Positions 1 to 6,480 of a stretch of 40,497 bases of DNA are shown piece after piece (the stretch's first letter is position 1; each line of letters opens with the position of its first letter). This stretch comes from Novosphingobium mangrovisedimenti. GTDB taxonomy: Bacteria; Pseudomonadota; Alphaproteobacteria; Sphingomonadales; Sphingomonadaceae. Location of the stretch: the NCBI RefSeq assembly GCF_025153475.1, contig NZ_JANZXA010000020.1, positions 1 through 40,497 on the forward strand, read 5' to 3'. The translations under genes and the position numbers were made by a program. The notes under the pieces are model-generated. The model worked only from the letters and a program-made list of their open reading frames with translations, did no database searches and was not told the DNA's origin.

Positions 1-18
1 CCCGACGCAAAACGGCAA

Positions 19-54
19 ATATGCAAAGGGCCCCGATCGGGGCCCTTTGCATAT
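19..54. terminator. Perfect 36-bp palindrome, probable bidirectional terminator
   Basis: An uninterrupted inverted repeat with no mismatch. The core is AAAGGGCCCC-GATC mirrored into GGGGCCCTTT, flanked by ATGC/GCAT and AT steps. The GC stem with A-rich left and T-rich right flanks is what an intrinsic terminator usable in both directions looks like. It separates whatever lies left of the window from the luxR locus. A protein-binding dyad is possible, but the stem strength favours termination. Confidence 0.7.
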
Positions 55-164
55 CATCCGAGCTCATCCTCAATGGCCTGCTTTTACTCCGCCATGCTGG
101 CCTGGAATCCGACCGCCGTTGACAGGGCTTCGAGCAATTTGCGTTCGTCAGCCATGTCGACCTC

Positions 165-791
165 GTGGCAGCGTCCGAAGACGCGGTTGCGATATCGAAC
201 TACCCCGACGGCTGGGTCGAACGAATCCTGACGGAGCGCTACTATCTCGACGATCCAGTGCATGCTGCCAGCATCGGCCGCAACACGCCTTACGCATGGC
301 ATGCCATCGGAACAGAAGTAATCCAGAGCAAGCGCCAGCGCACCATATTGAAGGAGGGTGCCAGCTTCGGCCTCCAGGATGGCATCACCGTACCCGTGCA
401 TTCGCCGGGAGAATACCGGGGAACCTGCTCCTTTGCGACCTCGCAGCCTGTTTCCATGACACCGCAAATTCGGGGGGCCACCCACATAGTCGCAGGATTT
501 GGCTTCGAAACCGCACGCAAACTGGTGCGCTTGCGCCTTGGCCTTGAGCAGACGGTGCCGACCCTGCCACGATTCAGCCCGCGCGAAGTCGATTGCGTGG
601 GGTTGGTCGCATCCGGCATGGGGGATACTCAGATCGCCCACGCCCTGGGCCTCTCCGAAGCGACGGTTCATCAGCACATCACCGCCGCCATGCGGAAATG
701 CGGTGTTTTCAAGCGGGCTGCGCTGGTGTTCCGGTCCTTGTTCGATGGGCATATCTGCTTTCACAGTCTGCGCCGGACATCCTCTAAATAG
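165..791 (+). CDS. luxR: LuxR-family AHL-responsive regulator, N-terminus damaged or truncated
   Basis: Quorum-sensing transcription factor. The N-terminal part is an autoinducer-binding domain (NYPDGWVER, YYLDDPV, FGLQDGITVPVHSPGEYRG). The C-terminal part is a LuxR-type HTH from about residue 143 (FSPREVDCVGLVASG, then LGLSEATVHQHITAA). The called start is GTG at 165, but homologous-looking protein continues upstream in the same frame (QGFEQFAFVSHVDL, from 123) until a TGA at 120-122. LuxR proteins normally have about 20-40 residues before that point. An ATG at 73 opens another frame (MACFYSAMLAW...), so a frameshift or small deletion near 115-125 may have broken the original start. Position 54 bases upstream of luxI fits a cognate pair. 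The family call is firm; integrity is uncertain. Confidence 0.8.
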   Translation: MAASEDAVAISNYPDGWVERILTERYYLDDPVHAASIGRNTPYAWHAIGTEVIQSKRQRTILKEGASFGLQDGITVPVHSPGEYRGTCSFATSQPVSMTPQIRGATHIVAGFGFETARKLVRLRLGLEQTVPTLPRFSPREVDCVGLVASGMGDTQIAHALGLSEATVHQHITAAMRKCGVFKRAALVFRSLFDGHICFHSLRRTSSK

Positions 792-844
792 AGGAATTTT
801 CCTGACGGGCGGTTTCCCCGATCCTTTTGCCATCACAACAAGAG

Positions 845-1468
845 ATGGCGAACATGGCCCACGTCATTCAAGGCGGATGGGAAGCGGCGCAAGGCGCGCT
901 GCTTGCCCAGATGTACCAGGAACGCAAACGCGTATTCATCGATCTGCTGCGCTGGGATTTGCCCGCGCTCGATGGACGCTACGAAATCGACCAGTTCGAC
1001 ACGCCCTCGACGATCTATCTCATCATCGCGGGCACCGACGGCAAGCATCTGGGTTCGCTGCGGCTCTTGCCCACCACCCAGCCCCATGTTCTGGGAGATG
1101 TGTTCCCGGGCCTCTGCGATCTTGGGGCGCCGAGCGCACCGGATGTCTGGGAGATTTCGCGGCTGTGCCTGTCCCGTAGCATCCGCGCGGCCGAGCGACG
1201 GTACGTTCGCAATCAACTGGCGACGGCCCTGACGGTCTTCGCGCGGGATAACGGCGTTCGCGCTTATTGCTGTGTGGCCGACATGCCCTGGTACAACCAG
1301 ATTCTTTCATTCGGATGGCGCTGCGAGCCTCTTGGTCTGCCGCACGATCTTCCCTGCGGCATGCTCGCCGCCCTGATGATCCACATCGACGACGAAACGC
1401 CCGCGCGGCTGGAAGCGACCGGAATATGGTCGGAGACACTCGCGCCGCTTGTTGCCCTGAGCCAGTGA
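845..1468 (+). CDS. luxI: LuxI-family acyl-homoserine-lactone synthase
   Basis: Makes an AHL signal from S-adenosylmethionine and an acyl carrier, in the cytoplasm. At 207 residues it has the normal family length. Recognisable conserved positions are ERKRVFIDLLRWDLP (Arg, Phe, Trp of the active-site N-terminus), EIDQFDTPSTIYLI (the Asp pair), GSLRLLPTT and the WEISRLCL block carrying the conserved Glu and Arg. ATG 845 is preferred over a TTG at 827; ATG 854 is also possible. The stop codon is 15 bases before the dioxygenase start, so the two are probably co-transcribed. The acyl chain cannot be predicted. The locus order luxR-luxI-phyH is, from memory, common in sphingomonads. Confidence 0.93.
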   Translation: MANMAHVIQGGWEAAQGALLAQMYQERKRVFIDLLRWDLPALDGRYEIDQFDTPSTIYLIIAGTDGKHLGSLRLLPTTQPHVLGDVFPGLCDLGAPSAPDVWEISRLCLSRSIRAAERRYVRNQLATALTVFARDNGVRAYCCVADMPWYNQILSFGWRCEPLGLPHDLPCGMLAALMIHIDDETPARLEATGIWSETLAPLVALSQ

Positions 1469-1482
1469 TGATGGAGAGAACC

Positions 1483-2445
1483 ATGAGCACTGCCTCTCCA
1501 TACGCCCGGTGCGTGGCCGATCTCCATGAACAGGGCTACGCCATCATCAACGATCTGGTTACGGCCGATCTGATCGCAGCCCTCGGCACCGACCTCGACG
1601 CGCAATTTGCCGCCATCGGATATTCAGAAGGCAGCTTTTCCGGCGCCGGAACCCGGCGTTTCGCCGGCCTCCTTAAGCGGTCGCCACACGTCTCGGACCT
1701 GGTAGAGCACGACCTGATCCTCCGGATTGCCCACGACATGCTGGGGCCATGGTGCGATCATTTCTCGCTCAATCTGACCCAGGCGGTCGAGCTCACTCCC
1801 GGGGCGAGCCAACAGGTGCCCCATCGCGATCAGGACATGTGGCCTTGTAGCGGCTTCGTTGACCGCAAACGCGGTATGGAATTCCTGATCAACGTCATGT
1901 GGCCGCTGTCGGCCTTCACGCAGGACAACGGTGCCACGCTGGTGTGGCCCGGGAGCCACCGGCGACAGGATGAATTGCTCCTCGCCCCCGAGGAAGCGGT
2001 CATTGCCGAAATGGCACCGGGCTCGGCACTCGTGTTCCTCGGCTCGACCCTGCACGCGGCAGGCGCCAATCGCACCGCCCTTCCCCGCCGCGGGGTGATC
2101 ATCAGCTACTGCCTTGGGTGGCTGAAACCCTATGAGCTTCCCTGGCTCGCCTACCCGCCAGAAGTAGCCCGGCAATTTCCACGGAGCCTTGCGCACCTTG
2201 CCGGATACCGCGTGCATCGCCCGAATCTCGGCACATACGAAGGACGCTGCCCCTCCCTCCTGCTCGACAGCACGCTCGATACGCCCGGCGCAGTGGACGC
2301 GCTGTTGCCCGAACAGGAAGAACTTATCAGGGCATGGCGAAGCGGTACGATCGGTTCGGAGGCCCCTGAGGGTTCCGCTGCAAATCTCGATCAATCCACG
2401 CTTTCCGCGACCGTGGCCCCCGGTTCGCAGGCATCCCATGGATAG
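1483..2445 (+). CDS. Phytanoyl-CoA dioxygenase (PhyH)-like Fe(II)/2-oxoglutarate oxygenase
   Basis: Protein of 320 residues with the PhyH-family metal site. HRDQDM supplies the first His and Asp, and STLHAAGANRTALPRRG supplies the distal His and the 2-oxoglutarate-binding Arg. The N-terminus has the usual start of the fold (LHEQGYAIINDLVTADLIAALG). ATG 1483 follows a GGAGAG Shine-Dalgarno sequence; in-frame ATG codons at 1468 and 1471 lie just upstream. It follows luxI directly and overlaps the next gene by 8 bases. Location suggests that it hydroxylates a metabolite under quorum control, or modifies or degrades a signal. The substrate is unknown. Confidence 0.85.
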   Translation: MSTASPYARCVADLHEQGYAIINDLVTADLIAALGTDLDAQFAAIGYSEGSFSGAGTRRFAGLLKRSPHVSDLVEHDLILRIAHDMLGPWCDHFSLNLTQAVELTPGASQQVPHRDQDMWPCSGFVDRKRGMEFLINVMWPLSAFTQDNGATLVWPGSHRRQDELLLAPEEAVIAEMAPGSALVFLGSTLHAAGANRTALPRRGVIISYCLGWLKPYELPWLAYPPEVARQFPRSLAHLAGYRVHRPNLGTYEGRCPSLLLDSTLDTPGAVDALLPEQEELIRAWRSGTIGSEAPEGSAANLDQSTLSATVAPGSQASHG

Positions 2446-2848
2446 CGCCCCCACCGATGGCAAGCGCCTTGCCCTGTGCCGAACGCTGATCCTTCAGCGC
2501 AAGCTCGCAAAGGAGCTGCTCGGGGCCGGCCTATGCGCCAATCCGATCTGGGACATGCTGCTCGAACTTTATGTCGCGGACCGGGAAGGCGAACTGCTCT
2601 ACATCTGGCAGCTCAGCGTTTCGGCAAACATTCCCATTTCCAGCGCACACCGCAAAATCGACATCATGGTGCACAAGGGCTTCGTGGAGCGCACTGTCGA
2701 TGAAAGTGACCTGCGGCGCGTCGGCATCCAGCTTACATCGCCGTTTCGCGACATGCTGGATGAATTATTCGATACGCTGACGAACATGCTCATGACATCG
2801 TGTTGCCTGCACAGTTCAGGCGGTGGAGCGCATTCCTGCAGCGATTGA
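2438..2848 (+). CDS. Small winged-helix (MarR-like) regulator
   Basis: Protein of 136 residues. The central region (NPIWDMLLELYVADREGELLY, then SVSANIPISSAHRKIDIMVHKGFVERTVDESDLRRVGIQLT) reads as a winged helix-turn-helix: recognition helix about residues 66-80, wing about 83-97. It resembles the MarR-like single-domain proteins frequent in sphingomonads. ATG 2438 overlaps the end of the dioxygenase gene, so it is the last gene of the luxI-phyH operon. The short Cys/His-rich tail (TSCCLHSSGGGAHSCSD) is unusual and might be an extension or a read-through into noncoding sequence. Targets are unknown. Confidence 0.7.
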   Translation: MDSAPTDGKRLALCRTLILQRKLAKELLGAGLCANPIWDMLLELYVADREGELLYIWQLSVSANIPISSAHRKIDIMVHKGFVERTVDESDLRRVGIQLTSPFRDMLDELFDTLTNMLMTSCCLHSSGGGAHSCSD

Positions 2849-2869
2849 GCGCCGCGCGGCCAATGATGC

Positions 2870-3163
2870 TCAGTTATCCGGACCGGTGCCCCGATTTTCC
2901 CGGCAATGCCAAAGTCGAAGAATGAAAATCGTGGCCTGCGAAATTTCGTAGCGCATTTCGTAATTGCCCACGATGATCCGGCGCACTTCGCGAGGATCGA
3001 AGGCATCCAGCCTCTCGCCAAGGCGGGGGTAATCGAGCAAACGGCCCGGCGCACGGGCCAATTCCTGGACAATGCGCGCCGCGGCATCGGGCGCGACAGG
3101 CTTCAGATGTTCATGAAGGCGGACAAGATCGGAAGAGGCCTTGCTGGTCCACTGGATCTTCAT
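2870..3163 (-). CDS. parE: ParE/RelE-superfamily toxin
   Basis: Protein of 97 residues with the ParE/RelE layout. An N-terminal strand and helix (IQWTSKASSDLVRLHEHL) lead to a helical segment ending in YPRLGERL, followed by a C-terminal sheet (REVRRIIVGNYEMRYEI, then IFILRLWHCRENR). The RLWHCRENR end matches the basic C-terminal strand typical of ParE proteins. The start overlaps the antitoxin stop by 4 bases, the standard translational coupling of type II modules. Whether it poisons gyrase (ParE) or cleaves mRNA (RelE) cannot be told from sequence alone. Confidence 0.85.
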   Translation of the reverse strand: MKIQWTSKASSDLVRLHEHLKPVAPDAAARIVQELARAPGRLLDYPRLGERLDAFDPREVRRIIVGNYEMRYEISQATIFILRLWHCRENRGTGPDN

Positions 3164-3429
3164 GCCAGGGGCGGGGCCAGCGGATCTTTCGTGGAAAGGC
3201 TCTCGGCCCAGGCGACGATGCTCTGATGGTCGATTACATTGCCGGCATCGACATCATGCAGCGCTTCAAGCGTAAGCTGATGCCGCTCCTCTTCCTGGTC
3301 GATCCATGCGGTCAGGGCCTGCTTCATGATCCAGCCACGCGACCGGTCCATCCGTTCCGCCAGAACATCGACCTTGTCCGCCAGGTCGGCGGACACATGG
3401 GCGGTGATGACGCGGGTAGCTGCTGGCAT
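3160..3429 (-). CDS. Ribbon-helix-helix antitoxin of the ParE-type module
   Basis: About 89 residues. The N-terminus (TRVITAHVSADLADKVDVLAERMDRSRGWIMKQALTAWI) is a CopG/RHH DNA-binding fold, and the C-terminal acidic tail would wrap the toxin. I start at ATG 3429. A TTG start at 3444 is possible but would lie inside the palindrome at 3432-3466 that should be the operator. It precedes and overlaps the toxin gene, so antitoxin is made first. Autorepression through that dyad is inferred from family behaviour. Confidence 0.85.
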   Translation of the reverse strand: MPAATRVITAHVSADLADKVDVLAERMDRSRGWIMKQALTAWIDQEEERHQLTLEALHDVDAGNVIDHQSIVAWAESLSTKDPLAPPLA

Positions 3430-3431
3430 AC

Positions 3432-3466
3432 GATTAGCTTTCAATCAGGTTGATTGAAAGCTAATC
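3432..3466. promoter_or_regulatory. Perfect inverted repeat, probable antitoxin autoregulatory operator
   Basis: Two perfect 16-bp arms (GATTAGCTTTCAATCA at 3432-3447 and its complement at 3451-3466) are separated by 3 bases. The dyad ends 2 bases from the antitoxin ATG, on the promoter side. RHH antitoxins bind such dyads to repress their own operon. It is A/T-richer than its surroundings. Confidence 0.8.
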
Positions 3467-3499
3467 AATCCTGGACATTAGCGCAAGCTGCAACACCGT

Positions 3500-4423
3500 T
3501 CAGGCCGGCGCAGCGGCCTTTTCCAGTTCGGCGATTTTGTCGCTGCAGATCAGGTGGACCACCCGGCCCAATTCCTCGACGCGCTCGCCGAGCCAGGTGA
3601 GTTCCTCTTCGCTGATCCGATAGTGTTTGGAATAGCGGGCCTTGGTGTAGGCCTCTTTCAGCTTCTGGAACATGGCCCGCTCGCGACGCGCGCCTTCAGG
3701 CCAGATGCCGACCATCCTCCCGTCGAGGCGCTCGGCTTGAGTGCGAAGGAACGCAATGTTGTGATTGTAGGGCGTATAGTTCTGCACGACGAGCAGCATA
3801 CATGAGTAGAGCCGCTCGGTTGCTTGGTGCAGTTCGAAGGCCGCCTTCTTGAAGCGTCCCCGCTCACAATTTGATCGGAAATCGTCGAAGAATTCCCCGG
3901 CACTGGGAAACCACTCCTCGAAATACTCGCGCGCCATAGCCAACGCCTCCTTGGGCGTTTTGGGCTTGGGCTGATGGAGTTCACGCTCATCGGATTCGTA
4001 AATCGCGATGCCTTCCTTGGCCATTTCCAGGAAGAAGATGCGGCCGTGGGCTAGACCGTCGTTCACCTCCTGGAGCGAATGAACAATGAAGTTCACCGGC
4101 GTGCGCAGGGTCTTCTCGATCATGTACTCGCGGATCAGCCGCTCCTCGCACTTGGCCCAATATTTGGCCCGGTCGGCGAGATCCTTCTGGCTGACGATGA
4201 TAAGAATATCATAGTCGCTCTTGTACTGGTTGGCCGAGAGCGGCGCATCGACCCAGTCGCCGCGGCTGTATGAGCCGAACAGCACGATTTTCAGGATTTG
4301 CGCACGCGAGCGCGGACCGGTCGCATGCTCGGTCGCCTCGCGAAATTCCTCGAAGATGACGGCGACGACGCGCTCCAGCTCGCGCTGCTTGGCCGGAGGC
4401 AGATGATCAATTCCCGTACGCAT
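3500..4423 (-). CDS. Fused nucleotidyltransferase-HEPN domain protein
   Basis: Protein of 307 residues. The N-terminal half is a minimal nucleotidyltransferase with the GSYSRGDW glycine-serine motif and the SDYDILI metal-binding acidic pair (about residues 51-77). The C-terminal half (from about residue 165, AMAREYFEEWFPSAGEFFDDF) is a helical HEPN domain ending near KARYSKHYRIS, the spot where HEPN proteins carry their Arg-x-x-x-His RNase-like motif. Split MNT/HEPN pairs act as toxin-antitoxin modules in which the transferase adenylylates the HEPN toxin. Here both are in one chain, which could make it self-regulated or a plain nucleotidyltransferase enzyme. It stands alone on the - strand beside the ParE module. 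Role is inferred from the families. Confidence 0.8.
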   Translation of the reverse strand: MRTGIDHLPPAKQRELERVVAVIFEEFREATEHATGPRSRAQILKIVLFGSYSRGDWVDAPLSANQYKSDYDILIIVSQKDLADRAKYWAKCEERLIREYMIEKTLRTPVNFIVHSLQEVNDGLAHGRIFFLEMAKEGIAIYESDERELHQPKPKTPKEALAMAREYFEEWFPSAGEFFDDFRSNCERGRFKKAAFELHQATERLYSCMLLVVQNYTPYNHNIAFLRTQAERLDGRMVGIWPEGARRERAMFQKLKEAYTKARYSKHYRISEEELTWLGERVEELGRVVHLICSDKIAELEKAAAPA

Positions 4424-4751
4424 GGACCGTCACCCTAAACGCAACACCGCAAGATTGCCCAGCGCCAATTGCATGCGACGGCACACAATAATTACGCCTT
4501 CTTGCAACAATTTAATCACCCCTTCCCTCCCTCACTCAGGCCAGGGCTTGCCGGAGTCCATGGTTTGTTCCATATTCCGGTGATGAGACGGAAATGCTGG
4601 CGTCCGTCCTCAGGATAATCCTGCCAGGCATCATCACGCCCGTCCGCAATGGCCGGTCGGCTGGAGCGCTTCGGCTCACGGCACACCTTAGCTTCGAATG
4701 TCCCGCTTGCCGGGAACGCTTCGTATTTGGCCGGCGCAGGCTGTGTTGCCC
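4424..4751. other. Intergenic region without a supported gene
   Basis: About 330 bases between the divergent nucleotidyltransferase-HEPN gene and the sigma-factor gene. It has an A/T-richer stretch at about 4480-4515 that could hold promoters. Open frames here (for example - strand 4516-4803, + strand 4594-4872) have no recognisable domain, although the + frame shows a CPAC...CCPC cysteine pattern that could be chance. I see no repeat or RNA gene. Confidence 0.5.
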
Positions 4752-5360
4752 ATGCGCTCCCCGCACCTGTTACCGCGTACGTCCGCCGTTCTGGACGAAG
4801 CATCCTGTGATGGCGATACTGGCCGTTCCCTTACCGGGGCCAGCAATCCGGCGGAACGCGAACGGCAACTGACCGACCTGCTTTGCGCGGAACGCCCGAG
4901 GCTGATCCGCTTCTTTCGCCGGCAGGCAAGATTTGCCAGCCCCGACGAAGCGGACGATCTCGCGCAGGAAGCCATCACCCGGTTCCTGCGCGCGGCCCCT
5001 TCCACGCAGATGGCAACACCTCAGGCCTATCTGCGCCGGATCGCCAGCAATCTCCTTATCGACCGGGCCCAGCACGGATCGACCCGCCTTGCGCAGATTT
5101 CGGTCCCCCTGGTCGAAGGACTGGACCGCCCGGTCGAGTTCGATCAGCACCAGCAACTCGAAGCGCGCGAGGAGCTTGTTCATTACGAGCAGGTCCTGCG
5201 CCAACTCAAACCGCGAGTGCTGAAGGTCTTCCTGCTCAGCCGCGTCGAGGGATATACTTACAAGGAAATCGCCGCACGCCTGGGTCTCACTGTCTTTACC
5301 GTAAAGCGCGACATGCTGCAGGCCATTGCCCATCTCGACCAACATCGGAGGCACCGGTGA
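4752..5360 (+). CDS. FecI-type ECF RNA polymerase sigma factor
   Basis: Extracytoplasmic-function sigma factor of about 202 residues. Region 2 is visible as DEADDLAQEAITRFLRA with TPQAYLRRIASNLLIDRA. Region 4 is visible as LKPRVLKVFLLSRVEGYTYKEIAARLG followed by LTVFTVKRDMLQAIAHL. The start is uncertain: ATG 4752 and ATG 4698 are both in frame and neither has a clear Shine-Dalgarno sequence. The stop overlaps the FecR start (GTGA), and the TonB receptor and isopeptidase follow. In such sets the sigma factor is released when the receptor binds its ligand and then drives the receptor gene. Here the ligand should be the lasso peptide. Confidence 0.9.
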   Translation: MRSPHLLPRTSAVLDEASCDGDTGRSLTGASNPAERERQLTDLLCAERPRLIRFFRRQARFASPDEADDLAQEAITRFLRAAPSTQMATPQAYLRRIASNLLIDRAQHGSTRLAQISVPLVEGLDRPVEFDQHQQLEAREELVHYEQVLRQLKPRVLKVFLLSRVEGYTYKEIAARLGLTVFTVKRDMLQAIAHLDQHRRHR

Positions 5361-6388
5361 GCCTCGGCAAAGCAGAAGGACGCTTCCAACCCATGCACCG
5401 GATCGAGCGCCAGGCCTACAAATGGGCGATGAAGATGGCCGACGATCCCGAGCGGCACCGGGCGGGACTTGAACGCTGGATCGTTCGCAGCCCAGACCAC
5501 CTCATCGTGTACAACCGCGTTGCCCGGGAAATGCGCCTCGCCACATGGAGCGCCGCCCAGCTCGATTTGCGCCCCGCAGACGCGAGAGCCACAAGACGAA
5601 GGCCTTTCCGCAATTCGGGATTCGTATTGGCGTTCGCGGTCCTCGCTTCGGTCCTGGCGGCCAGTTCGGCCGCGTTCCTGGTGCTACGCAGCCAACAAAC
5701 GCCCGGCAAAGCCGTCGTTTCCGGCGCCCCTACAGTCGCCCAATCCTGGTCTTCACATGCCAATGACATTCGCCGGACCCGGCTCCCTGATGGATCGGTC
5801 GTCACGCTCGACCGGGACAGCACGATTGCCATCCGCTTTTCGGCGGACCGGCGCGTGATCGAATTATCCCGCGGCCGCGTCCGCTTCGAAGTCGCGCATG
5901 ATACCTCGAGGCCGTTCGTGGTGCTGACACCCGGCGGAAGTGTCACGGCGACAGGGACCGTGTTCGACGTCGAAGTGCGCGGCACGGTTCGCGTGCACCT
6001 GATGCGCGGCGCGGTCGAGGTCGCCATGGCGCACAATACATCGGTGAACGAGGATAGCCCTGTCAGGCTCGTTCCTGGCCAGAAGCTGGAATTTGCATCG
6101 CGCCAGCAGGCCGTCGTGCCGGTTCCGCAGGCTGCCCCCGCGGCGGACGGCCGATGGCTGTCAGGGATGATGAGCTTCGAAGACATGCCGCTTGCCGATA
6201 TCATCGCGCAGACCAACGCCTATTCCAGCACGCGAATTTCAGTGTCCGAACCCGGGCTTCTGCAAAAGGAGATGTTTGTCGATATCGACATCCGCGATGC
6301 CGATGCCGTCGCGCGCAAGCTCGCAGTTCTGCTCGGCCTGCGTGTCGATAGAAGCCAACCGGGCGAGCTCGTCCTGAGGCCTCAATGA
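5357..6388 (+). CDS. FecR-family anti-sigma / signal-transducing membrane protein
   Basis: Protein of 343 residues. The N-terminal cytoplasmic part (about residues 10-90) has the FecR sigma-binding helices (RQAYKWAMKMADDPERHRAGLERWI). One membrane helix follows (FVLAFAVLASVLAASSAAFLVL, about 95-116). The periplasmic FecR domain reads RRTRLPDGSVVTLDRDST...IELSRGRVRFEV, and the C-terminal part (about 265-343) looks like the STN-like module that contacts the receptor. GTG 5357 has a GGAGG site 6 bases upstream and overlaps the sigma-factor stop by 4 bases. It should relay occupancy of the TonB receptor to the sigma factor. Confidence 0.92.
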   Translation: MSLGKAEGRFQPMHRIERQAYKWAMKMADDPERHRAGLERWIVRSPDHLIVYNRVAREMRLATWSAAQLDLRPADARATRRRPFRNSGFVLAFAVLASVLAASSAAFLVLRSQQTPGKAVVSGAPTVAQSWSSHANDIRRTRLPDGSVVTLDRDSTIAIRFSADRRVIELSRGRVRFEVAHDTSRPFVVLTPGGSVTATGTVFDVEVRGTVRVHLMRGAVEVAMAHNTSVNEDSPVRLVPGQKLEFASRQQAVVPVPQAAPAADGRWLSGMMSFEDMPLADIIAQTNAYSSTRISVSEPGLLQKEMFVDIDIRDADAVARKLAVLLGLRVDRSQPGELVLRPQ

Positions 6389-6444
6389 CATTTTTTTGCA
6401 ACTTTTCGCGCACCGGTTTTCGTTGATCCCCGTCTAGCCCTGAT

Positions 6445-6463
6445 GCCCGCACAAAACGCGGGC
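6445..6463 (+). promoter_or_regulatory. Leader hairpin before the TonB receptor
   Basis: GCCCGC-ACAAAAC-GCGGGC forms a perfect 6-bp stem with a 7-base loop, just before the AGGGGCAAGGA Shine-Dalgarno region of the receptor gene. It could shape translation initiation or stabilise the receptor message. The 92-base gap also contains a T-run (6391-6397) after the fecR stop. No confident sigma-factor promoter was identified. Confidence 0.4.
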
Positions 6464-6480
6464 TCTACAGGGGCAAGGAC

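Noticed and set aside
791..845. Possible lux box between luxR and luxI (CCTCTAAATAGAGG and GGAATTTTCC dyads)
   Set aside because: The dyads are short and one overlaps the luxR stop. Neither matches a lux-box pattern of about 20 bp.
6389..6444. ECF-type promoter (CGTCT -10 at 6431) before the TonB receptor
   Set aside because: A CGTCTA element is present, but no matching -35 is found at 16-18 bp; left as a possibility only.
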